Source: an uncultured Eubacteriales bacterium
GTDB taxonomy: Bacteria; Bacillota; Clostridia; Oscillospirales; Oscillospiraceae
Length of the DNA: 10,653 nucleotides
Assembly (NCBI GenBank): GCA_900543085.1
Contig: UQQF01000062.1
Coordinates: 1-10,653 of the forward strand
Reading direction: 5' to 3'
Shown: in pieces, positions 1 through 5,619 of the stretch
Layout: each line of letters starts with the position of its first letter
How positions within the stretch are numbered: the stretch's first letter is position 1
Notes under the pieces: model-generated
What the model was told of the DNA's origin: nothing
Databases searched by the model: none
Seen by the model: the letters and a program-made list of their open reading frames with translations, nothing else
Program-made: the position numbers and the translations under genes

Positions 1-152
1 CCATCATAGGCGAGGAGCTGTTCGACTACCTCGACGCCCCCGTGGTGCGCATCGGCGCGCTGGACACCCCCGTCCCCTTCGCCCCCGTGCTGGAGCAGTA
101 CTACATGCCCAACGCGCAGGACATCATAAACGGCGCGAAGAAAATACTCTAA
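1..152 (+). CDS. acoB: Acetoin/2-oxo acid dehydrogenase E1 component, beta subunit (3' end)
   Basis: Only the last 49 codons are in the window; the frame runs from base 3 to a TAA at 150-152. The tail reads IIGEELFDYLDAPVVRIGAL, then DTPVPFAPVLEQYY and a final helix ending NGAKKIL. This is the C-terminal transketolase-like domain of the E1 beta subunits of pyruvate, acetoin and branched-chain 2-oxo acid dehydrogenases; RIGALDTPVPFAP is close to the usual R-(I/V)-x-(G/A)-x-D-x-P-x-P-(F/Y)-(A/S) signature. With an E1 alpha subunit, expected just upstream, it would form the thiamine diphosphate-dependent decarboxylase of a cytoplasmic complex. The family call is firm. The choice of acetoin over pyruvate rests on the neighbour acoX, because the order B-X-C-L matches the clostridial acoABXCL operon. 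Confidence 0.88.
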   Translation, partial: IIGEELFDYLDAPVVRIGALDTPVPFAPVLEQYYMPNAQDIINGAKKIL

Positions 153-174
153 ACAACACCCCTTCCCAGGCGCG

Positions 175-216
175 GCCCGCGCAAGAGCGCTCTTGCGCGG
201 GCACGATTAGTTTTTT
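175..216 (+). terminator. Perfect 28-bp palindrome with delayed T-run after acoB
   Basis: Bases 175-202 form a perfect inverted repeat (GCCCGCGCAAGAGC and its complement), able to fold into a very stable GC-rich hairpin. A run of six T lies at 211-216, eight bases after the stem. An intrinsic terminator normally has the T-run immediately next to the stem, so this may be a weak or partial terminator, or an mRNA-protecting stem-loop that sets E1 expression apart from the downstream genes. The T-run also forms the start of the next hairpin (214-234). Confidence 0.5.
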
Positions 217-234
217 GGGGTTTGCAACCCCAAA
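214..234. repeat. Small palindrome, 9-bp stem
   Basis: TTTGGGGTT at 214-222 and AACCCCAAA at 226-234 pair perfectly around a 3-base loop (TGC). It sits between the strong palindrome at 175-202 and the long inverted repeat starting at 244, so three stem-loops follow one another in the acoB-acoX gap. Its role is unknown. Confidence 0.55.
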
Positions 235-243
235 CCCGCCACT

Positions 244-627
244 TTCCTGAGGGATTTCTTTTTGTGGCGACAAAAAGAAACCCCTCAGACTCCAAAGAGA
301 AAAACGCTTTTGGTGCGATGGTTAGGCGGGGAATAGTGTTCACCACACGGTTCGACATATAGAAGTTTGCATCCCTAAGATTTATGCCAGATTAGGGTGC
401 AACCAGCTTACCCCTCTAACAGATAACCCGGTAAGCGCTCCGGCGCAAAGCGCCGTCGCGCGAAAAAGACAGCACCCCAGTCTCGTAAAGTCTACGGGAT
501 ACCAACGTATATATGTTGAACCGTGTGGTGACACGTAATCCCCGCTAAACAACAGCACCAGAGCGTTTTTCTCTTTGGAGTCTGAGGGATTTCTTTTTGA
601 CGCATTCAAAAAGAAACCCCTCAGGAA
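244..627. repeat. Long imperfect inverted-repeat element (MITE-like or structured RNA) inside the aco operon
   Basis: The left arm (about 244-400) and right arm (about 472-627) are imperfect reverse complements over roughly 155 bases, leaving a 71-base centre. The best-matched parts are 281-310 against about 561-590 (containing CTCAGACTCCAAAGAG) and the CACCACACGGTTC block at 341-353 against 518-530. Each outer end is itself a hairpin: 17-base arms at 248-264 and 272-288 with one mismatch, and a second copy at 582-624. Local hairpins in the middle are 366-402, 406-436 (GCTTACC/GGTAAGC) and 441-455 (CGGCGC-AAA-GCGCCG). No open frame here looks like protein. No target-site duplication is obvious. 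It could be a non-autonomous mobile element or a conserved structured RNA; the sequence alone does not decide. It accounts for most of the 501-base gap between acoB and acoX. Confidence 0.75.
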
Positions 628-653
628 TATATAGGTATAAGGAGGAACATACC

Positions 654-1649
654 TTGACCTCAATCGGTATAATCGCCAATCCGGCATCGGGCAAGGATAT
701 ACGGCGCCTTGTATCCTATGCGACTACGATAGACAACAACGAAAAGGTGAACATATGCAAGCGCATCGTGCTTGCGGCGCAGGGTATGGGCGTGGATGAG
801 GCGGTGTTTATGCCGGACACCTTTATGATAGGCTACGCCGTGAAGGACTCGCTGGAGGACGACGGTGTGCTCCGCGCCGGGCTGTCGCTGCTGGACTTTG
901 AGCTGGAGGCGACGATGGACGACACCGTGCGCGCGGCGCGCATGATGGTGGAGCGCGGCGCGGGCTGCGTGGTGGTGCTCGGCGGCGACGGCACCTCGAG
1001 GGCCGCGGCCAAGGCCGTCGGCGACACGCCGATGCTCAGCATCTCCACGGGCACGAACAACGTCTACCCGGCCATGATGGAGGGTACCGTCGCCGGAATG
1101 GCGGCGGCCGCCGCGGCGCTGATGGACGACCCCTACGAGTGCTGCATCCACGACAAGAAGATAACCGTGTACGTGAACGGCGAGGCGCGCGACATAGCGC
1201 TGGTGGACGCCGTGGTGTCCGACGACTTCTACGCCGGAGCGAAGGCCATTTGGGACCCGGAGCGAATCCGCCGCATAGCGGTCACGCGCTGCCACCCGGC
1301 GACCATCGGCTTTTCCGCAGTGGCCGGCGCCTACGAGATAGTCGAGGACACGGACGATTTCGGCCTGGCCATCACGCTCGGCAGCGAGGGCGAGGGCGTG
1401 CTCGCGCCCATCGCGGCCGGCGTGCTGACGCCGGTGCGCGTCTCGGACGCGCGGCGCGTGGAGCTGGGCGAGGAGTACGCCTTCACGGCGGAGAGCCGCT
1501 GCATGATAGCCCTCGACGGCGAGCGCGAGGTGCGCGTCCAGCCGGGCGACGAGGTGAAGTTCGTCATAAACCGCGACGGCCCCTGGCGCGTCGTGCCGCG
1601 CAGGATACTTGCGCGCGCGTCGGAGCTGGGTATGTATAGAATCAAGTGA
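654..1649 (+). CDS. acoX: AcoX-like protein, ATP-NAD kinase family
   Basis: A protein of 331 residues. The start is taken as TTG at 654, eight bases after AAGGAGG (639-645); an ATG at 597 is in frame but lies inside the outer hairpin of the inverted repeat and would add 19 unlikely residues. The N-terminus reads SIGIIANPASGKDIRRL and residues 110-114 are GGDGT, the nucleotide-binding signature of the NAD kinase/diacylglycerol kinase superfamily. The STGTNNVYP segment further on fits the same fold. Length and position match AcoX, encoded between E1 beta and E2 in the clostridial acoABXCL operon and upstream of acoABC in Cupriavidus. Its biochemical role is not settled; it is not a known subunit of the complex, and NAD phosphorylation here would be a guess. 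The gene ends 12 bases before acoC. Confidence 0.85.
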   Translation: MTSIGIIANPASGKDIRRLVSYATTIDNNEKVNICKRIVLAAQGMGVDEAVFMPDTFMIGYAVKDSLEDDGVLRAGLSLLDFELEATMDDTVRAARMMVERGAGCVVVLGGDGTSRAAAKAVGDTPMLSISTGTNNVYPAMMEGTVAGMAAAAAALMDDPYECCIHDKKITVYVNGEARDIALVDAVVSDDFYAGAKAIWDPERIRRIAVTRCHPATIGFSAVAGAYEIVEDTDDFGLAITLGSEGEGVLAPIAAGVLTPVRVSDARRVELGEEYAFTAESRCMIALDGEREVRVQPGDEVKFVINRDGPWRVVPRRILARASELGMYRIK

Positions 1650-1661
1650 GGAGGTAAGCCA

Positions 1662-3005
1662 ATGGCTAAAGTCATAGTGATGCCCAAGCTGGGTCTGACG
1701 ATGACCGAGGGTACGGTCAGCAAGTGGCTCAAGGGCGAGGGCGACGCCGTAAAGGACGGCGAGGACCTGTTTGAAGTGGAGACCGACAAGCTCACTAACA
1801 CCATAAAGGCCACCGATAGCGGCACACTGCTCAAGATAGTCGCCGCGGAGGGCGAGACGGTGGCCTGCCTCAAGCCGGTGGCTGTGATAGGCGAGCCCGG
1901 CGAGGACTACGCCGCGCTGCTGGGCGGCGAAGCTCCCGCAGCGCCGAAGGTTACGGAGGCCGCGGCGGCCGCTGTGGCTTCGGCCGTGGCCGCGGGCGGA
2001 GCGGCGGTCAGAGCCGCGGGCGAGCGCGTGCTGGCCTCCCCGGCGGCGAAGAAGCTCGCCAAGAGCCTGGGCATAGACATAGCCCTCGTGGCCGGCACCG
2101 GACCCAAGGGCCGCGTCACCGAGGAGGACGTAAAGAACTACCGGCCTGCCGAGAGCGCCCCTGCCGCCGCGCCGGAGGAGCCGAAGGTCAAGGCCAGCCC
2201 CCTGGCGGCCAAGGTCGCCGCCGACGTGGGCGTGGACCTGAAGGACGTGCCCGCGCACGGCCGCGTACTCGCCGCCGACATACTCGCCGCCGTGCAGAAG
2301 GGCGCTTCGGCTCCGGCGGAGGAGAAGCCGCGCGAGGAGACCGTGCCCATGAACGGCATGCGCAAGGCCATCGCGCGCAATATGCTCAACTCCCACATGA
2401 CCAGCCCGACCGTCACGTTCAACCTGGGCGTGGACATGACGGAGCTGAAAAAGCTGCGCGAGCAGCTCAAGAGCGAGGACATCAAGGTCAGCTATACGGA
2501 CATCCTGGTCAAGGTCGTGGCCGTCGCGCTGACAGAGTTCCCGCTGCTCAACTGCTCGGTGGAGGACAACAAGATAATATATAAGCACTACGTCAACATG
2601 GGCGTCGCCGTGGCGCTGGACAATGGCCTCGTGGTCCCCAACGTCCCCGACGCGGACAAAAAGAGCCTGACGGAGATCTCCGCCGAGGTCAAGGATCTGG
2701 CGAAGCTCGCGCGCGAGGGCGGCCTGCCGATGGACAGGCTGACCGGAGGCACCTTCACCATCACCAACCTCGGTATGTACGGCATAGAGAGCTTCTCGCC
2801 CATCATCAACCAGCCGGAGGTCGCGATCCTCGGCGTGAACACGATGGAGGACAAGGTCGTGGTCGTGGACGGCGAGATCTGCGTGCGCCCCATCATGAAC
2901 CTCTCGCTCACCGCCGACCACCGCGTCGTGGACGGCTCCGTCGCCGCGCAGTTCCTGCAGCGCATAAAGAAGCTGATGGAAAAACCGGCGCTGCTGCTTG
3001 CGTAA
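1662..3005 (+). CDS. acoC: Dihydrolipoyl acyltransferase (E2) of the acetoin dehydrogenase complex
   Basis: A protein of 447 residues, the core of the complex, moving the acetyl group from E1 to CoA. ATG follows GAGGAGG by a normal spacing. Domains in order: lipoyl domain (about 3-78) with the lipoylated lysine K43 in ETDKLTN; Ala-rich linker; a peripheral subunit-binding domain (about 123-160, ASPAAKKLA...GTGPKGRVTEEDV); a second, more divergent one (about 177-213, ASPLAAKVA...HGRVLAADI); linker; catalytic domain (about 225-447) ending with the active-site motif DHRVVDG (H420, D424). All key residues are present. The usual E2 has one subunit-binding domain, so the doubled domain is unusual. 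It could equally serve as pyruvate dehydrogenase E2 by sequence; the aco assignment rests on acoX and gene order. Confidence 0.93.
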   Translation: MAKVIVMPKLGLTMTEGTVSKWLKGEGDAVKDGEDLFEVETDKLTNTIKATDSGTLLKIVAAEGETVACLKPVAVIGEPGEDYAALLGGEAPAAPKVTEAAAAAVASAVAAGGAAVRAAGERVLASPAAKKLAKSLGIDIALVAGTGPKGRVTEEDVKNYRPAESAPAAAPEEPKVKASPLAAKVAADVGVDLKDVPAHGRVLAADILAAVQKGASAPAEEKPREETVPMNGMRKAIARNMLNSHMTSPTVTFNLGVDMTELKKLREQLKSEDIKVSYTDILVKVVAVALTEFPLLNCSVEDNKIIYKHYVNMGVAVALDNGLVVPNVPDADKKSLTEISAEVKDLAKLAREGGLPMDRLTGGTFTITNLGMYGIESFSPIINQPEVAILGVNTMEDKVVVVDGEICVRPIMNLSLTADHRVVDGSVAAQFLQRIKKLMEKPALLLA

Positions 3006-3015
3006 GGAGGGACAC

Positions 3016-4704
3016 ATGAAGGAAGTTGTAATGCCCAAGCTGGGTCTGACGATGACCGAGGGCACGGTCAGCAAGTGGCTCAAGGCCGAGGGCGAGAGCG
3101 TAAAGGACGGCGAAGACCTCTTTGAGGTGGAGACCGACAAGCTCACGAACACCATAAAGGCCACCGCGTCCGGCACGCTGCTGAAGATATTCGTGCCGGA
3201 GGGCGGCAGCGCCAAGTGCCTGGAGAAGGTCGCCGCGATAGGCGAGCCGGGCGAGCAGGTGGGCGACGCGGCTCCGGCCGCCGCGCCTGCGGCTCCGGCA
3301 GAAAAGAGCGCCGGAGCCGAGGCGGACAGCGTGCTGGTGCTGGGCGGCGGCCCGGGCGGCTATGTGGCCGCCATCCGCGCGGCGCAGCTCGGCGCAAAGG
3401 TCACGCTGGTGGAGCGCGACAAGATAGGCGGCACCTGCCTAAACCGGGGCTGTATGCCGACAAAGGCGCTGCTGCACAGCGCCGAGGTCTACGAGCTGGC
3501 CACGCACTCCGAGAATATCGGTATCATAGGCCGCGACGTGGCCGTCGACTGGGCAAAGGTGCAGGCCAACCGCCAGAGCGTCAGCGACAGGCTCACAGGC
3601 GGCGTGGCGGCGCTCATGCGCGCGAACAAGATAAGCGTGGTGAACGGCGACGCCGTGTTCACCGGCGATAAGACCGTCATCGTGGGCGGAAAGACGCTCA
3701 CCGCCGGCAAGGTCATAATCGCCACCGGCTCCCACCCCATAACTCCGCCGATACCGGGCGTGAGGGACTCAAAGGCCTGCATCGACTCCACCGGCGCGCT
3801 CACGCTCGACCACGTGCCGGAGAGCATGCTGGTCATAGGCGGCGGCGTCATCGGCATAGAGCTGGGCAGCGTGTACCAGCGCTTCGGGACGAAGGTGACG
3901 GTGGTGGAGATGCTGCCCAAGCTGCTCCCGCTCATGGACGCCGAGCTGACCGGCATGGTTCAGGCTCAGCTCGAGGCCGCGGGCATGGAGATCCTGACCG
4001 GCTCGAGCGTCGTGTCCGTCGCGGATACGGCCTCCGGCGCGGACGTCAAGGTCAAGACCCCGGACGGCGAGCGGACGATATCCGTCGAGAAGGTGCTCGT
4101 CAGCGTCGGCCGCGCCCCGAACACCGAGGGGCTGGGTCTGGAAAAGGCGGGCATAGCCGTCGAGAACGGCTATATCAAGACGAACGAGAAGCTGGAGACG
4201 AACGTCCCCGGCGTGTACGCCATAGGCGACTGCAACGGAAAGCTGATGCTCGCTCACGCGGCCATGGCGATGGGCGAGGCCGCGGCGGAGAACGCTATGG
4301 GCGGAAGCTCGACCTTTAATCCCGACGCCAGCCCGAGCTGCGCCTATGTCGGCCCCGAGTTCGCCTGCGTGGGTCTGACCGAGGAGCGCTGCGCCGAGCT
4401 GGGCATTGAGTGCAAGGTGGGTCGCTTCCCGACCAGCGCCAACGGCAAGAGCCTGGTGGTCGGCGCGGTGAACGGTATGATAAAGGTGGTGGCCGGGGCG
4501 AAGTACGGCGAGATCCTCGGCGTGCATATCCTGGCCGACAGGGCGACCGACCTCATAGAGGAGGCCGCGCTTGCCATCCGCCTGGAGGCCACGCTCGACG
4601 AGCTGGTCGACACGATACACTGCCACCCCACCGTCTCCGAGGCTCTGCGCGAGGCCGCCCTGGCCGCCGACAAACGCGCCGTGCACATACCGAATCGCAG
4701 ATAA
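3016..4704 (+). CDS. acoL: Dihydrolipoamide dehydrogenase (E3) with N-terminal lipoyl domain
   Basis: A protein of 562 residues that reoxidises dihydrolipoamide with NAD+. The ATG at 3016 follows AAGGAGG, 10 bases after acoC. Residues 1-78 are a lipoyl domain with K42 in ETDKLTN; an Ala/Pro linker (about 82-103) leads to the flavoprotein part. FAD motif LGGGPGGYVAA (109-119), redox-active disulfide GGTCLNRGCMPTK (C141, C146), NAD motif VIGGGVIGIELG (273-284), second FAD contact YAIGDCNG (401-408), and the C-terminal HCHPTVSE with catalytic H537 and E542 are all intact. A classical E3 is about 460-470 residues; the extra 100 are the fused lipoyl domain, a form known from Clostridium magnum acoL and from some other Gram-positive E3 proteins. 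Confidence in the function is high. Confidence 0.95.
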   Translation: MKEVVMPKLGLTMTEGTVSKWLKAEGESVKDGEDLFEVETDKLTNTIKATASGTLLKIFVPEGGSAKCLEKVAAIGEPGEQVGDAAPAAAPAAPAEKSAGAEADSVLVLGGGPGGYVAAIRAAQLGAKVTLVERDKIGGTCLNRGCMPTKALLHSAEVYELATHSENIGIIGRDVAVDWAKVQANRQSVSDRLTGGVAALMRANKISVVNGDAVFTGDKTVIVGGKTLTAGKVIIATGSHPITPPIPGVRDSKACIDSTGALTLDHVPESMLVIGGGVIGIELGSVYQRFGTKVTVVEMLPKLLPLMDAELTGMVQAQLEAAGMEILTGSSVVSVADTASGADVKVKTPDGERTISVEKVLVSVGRAPNTEGLGLEKAGIAVENGYIKTNEKLETNVPGVYAIGDCNGKLMLAHAAMAMGEAAAENAMGGSSTFNPDASPSCAYVGPEFACVGLTEERCAELGIECKVGRFPTSANGKSLVVGAVNGMIKVVAGAKYGEILGVHILADRATDLIEEAALAIRLEATLDELVDTIHCHPTVSEALREAALAADKRAVHIPNRR

Positions 4705-4716
4705 GGAGGGAAAGAC

Positions 4717-5016
4717 GTGCTGGTTGCAGCTTTTATCTTCATAGCCCCGGGCGCCGACCCGGCGGTTCACCGCTCAACGGTGGCCACGCCGGGCGTGGAG
4801 CTGACGGCCATAGGCGTTTCAACCTATGAGCAGGGCGTGGCGGCTGCCGTAGAGATGGCGGAGGCCGGATGCACGGCGATAGAGCTGTGCGGCGGATTTG
4901 GCATCCGAGGCACATATATGGTTCAGGAGGCGGTAAAGGGCAAGGCGCGCGTCGGCGCGGTGCGTTTCGACCTGCATCCCGGACTGGAGAATAAGAGCGG
5001 AGACGAGCTGTTCTGA
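4717..5016 (+). CDS. Small DUF6506-like protein, last gene of the aco operon
   Basis: A 99-residue protein starting with GTG at 4717, seven bases after GGAGG, and 12 bases after the acoL stop. It is clearly co-transcribed with the acetoin genes. The sequence resembles proteins I recognise as the DUF6506 family: AFIFIAPGADP near the start, an alternating region, then AIELCGGFG, VGAVRFDLHPGL and a C-terminal KSGDELF. No signal peptide or long membrane segment is clear, so it is probably a soluble cytoplasmic alpha/beta protein; conserved Cys, His and Asp (ELCGGFG, RFDLHPG) could bind a ligand or metal, which is inference. No function is established. Its place in the operon hints at a link to acetoin or C4 metabolism. 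Confidence 0.8.
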   Translation: MLVAAFIFIAPGADPAVHRSTVATPGVELTAIGVSTYEQGVAAAVEMAEAGCTAIELCGGFGIRGTYMVQEAVKGKARVGAVRFDLHPGLENKSGDELF

Positions 5017-5043
5017 AGCTCCCCGCGCGGCAACAAATAAACG

Positions 5044-5070
5044 ACAGCCCCGGCTCCCAGCCGGGGCTGT
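5044..5070. terminator. Strong hairpin at the 3' end of the aco operon
   Basis: ACAGCCCCGGCT at 5044-5055 pairs perfectly with 5059-5070 around a CCC loop, 27 bases after the DUF6506 gene stop. There is no T-run after it on the + strand (CCGCGCCG follows), while the minus strand reads T-rich sequence (CGTTTATTTG) after the stem. It may mark the end of the + operon, perhaps with other factors, or act better for transcripts coming from the right. Confidence 0.55.
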
Positions 5071-5078
5071 CCGCGCCG

Positions 5079-5400
5079 CAAAAAGAAAACCCCAAATTGA
5101 AGCCCAGCGTAAGCGGGTTCAATTTGGAGAAGGAGGAGCGACGGAGCGAGTGAGAGATGGCGATTGTTCTGAAAGAAAAATCGTCGTCGCGAACGATACG
5201 AAGTCCGCAAAAAAGAAAACCCCAAATTGAAGCCCAGCGCAGCGGGTTCAATTTGGAAAGGAGGAGCAGCGGAGTGAGCGCGCTCTGACGATTATTCTGA
5301 AAGAAAAATCGTCGTCGCGAACGATACGAAGTCCGCGAAAAATAAAACCCCCAAATTGAAGCCCAACGAAGTGGGTTCAATTTGGAAAGGAGGAGCAAGG
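5079..5400. repeat. A-B-A-B-A array of palindromic intergenic repeats, period about 130 bp
   Basis: Three A modules each contain a 35-36 base palindrome (5092-5127, 5222-5256, 5351-5385) with outer stem CCAAATTGAA/TTCAATTTGG, preceded by an A-rich AAAAAGAAAACCCC-like stretch and followed by GGAGGAGC. Two B modules (5161-5208, 5289-5336) are 48 bases long and differ at one base; each opens with a hairpin CGATTRTTCT-GAA-AGAAAAATCG and continues TCGTCGTCGCGAACGATACG. The A palindromes differ mainly in their loops (AGCGTAAGC, AGCGCAGC, AACGAAGT) while the outer stem is constant, and the third copy has CCCA/TGGG where the others have CCC/GGG. No convincing gene lies here. This looks like a REP/BIME-like family, and more copies elsewhere in the genome are expected. 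Confidence 0.85.
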
Positions 5401-5412
5401 GAGCGTGCGGAT

Positions 5413-5447
5413 GACGCCTTTTTCTGCCGTAGGCATAAAAAGGCGTC
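5413..5447. repeat. Perfect 11-bp stem-loop next to the tRNA terminator
   Basis: GACGCCTTTTT at 5413-5423 and AAAAAGGCGTC at 5437-5447 pair perfectly around a 13-base loop. It shares its right arm with the T-tract and stem base of the tRNA terminator, so the two hairpins are mutually exclusive on one strand. It borders the end of the repeat array. Confidence 0.6.
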
Positions 5448-5473
5448 GGAGCAAAGCGGACTTTGCTCCGACG
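5437..5473 (-). terminator. Intrinsic terminator of the initiator tRNA gene
   Basis: On the minus strand, directly after the encoded CCA, a 13-bp perfect stem (5444-5456 with 5461-5473) and a 4-base loop are followed by GCC and five T (complement of AAAAA at 5437-5441). This is a good rho-independent terminator placed exactly at the tRNA 3' end. Confidence 0.8.
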
Positions 5474-5551
<78 letters not shown>

Positions 5552-5576
5552 ATATATGTGCTCTCTGGTGAGCCTT

Positions 5577-5608
5577 ATTATAATACCACACCAGAGGCGA
5601 TGTGTCAA
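5577..5608 (-). promoter_or_regulatory. Sigma-A type promoter of the initiator tRNA, with overlapping inverted repeat
   Basis: On the minus strand a consensus TTGACA (-35, 5608-5603) is followed after 17 bases by TATTAT (5585-5580); an overlapping TATAAT (5582-5577) lies at 20 bases. The -35 starts only 11 bases after the lipid kinase stop. An 8-base inverted repeat, CTCTGGTG at 5563-5570 and CACCAGAG at 5589-5596, brackets the -10 box and could be an operator or a leader stem. Confidence 0.75.
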
Positions 5609-5619
5609 TAACTTTTTTG

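Noticed and set aside
597..633. Possible promoter for acoX (TTGACG at 597, TATATA at 628)
   Set aside because: The 25-base spacing is too long, and the -35-like element belongs to the repeat hairpin.
149..687. Open frames of 69 and 101 residues on the minus strand within the acoB-acoX gap
   Set aside because: They lie within the inverted repeat and translate its arms and hairpins; no ribosome binding site or family match is evident. Such readings of repeats can enter databases as spurious proteins.
660..3215. An 851-residue open frame on the minus strand, antisense to acoX and acoC
   Set aside because: It follows from GC-rich codon structure on the other strand; the translation is His/Arg/Ala-rich with no domain, and it overlaps three well-supported genes.
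5157..5288. A 43-codon plus-strand frame (MAIVLKEKSSSRTIRS...) starting within the repeat array, downstream of AAGGAGG
   Set aside because: The Shine-Dalgarno-like site (5130-5136) is about 20 bases away and belongs to the repeated A module; the frame simply crosses B and A modules.
5079..5400. CRISPR array
   Set aside because: Repeats are not short identical units with unique spacers; the 'spacers' are themselves a second repeated module.
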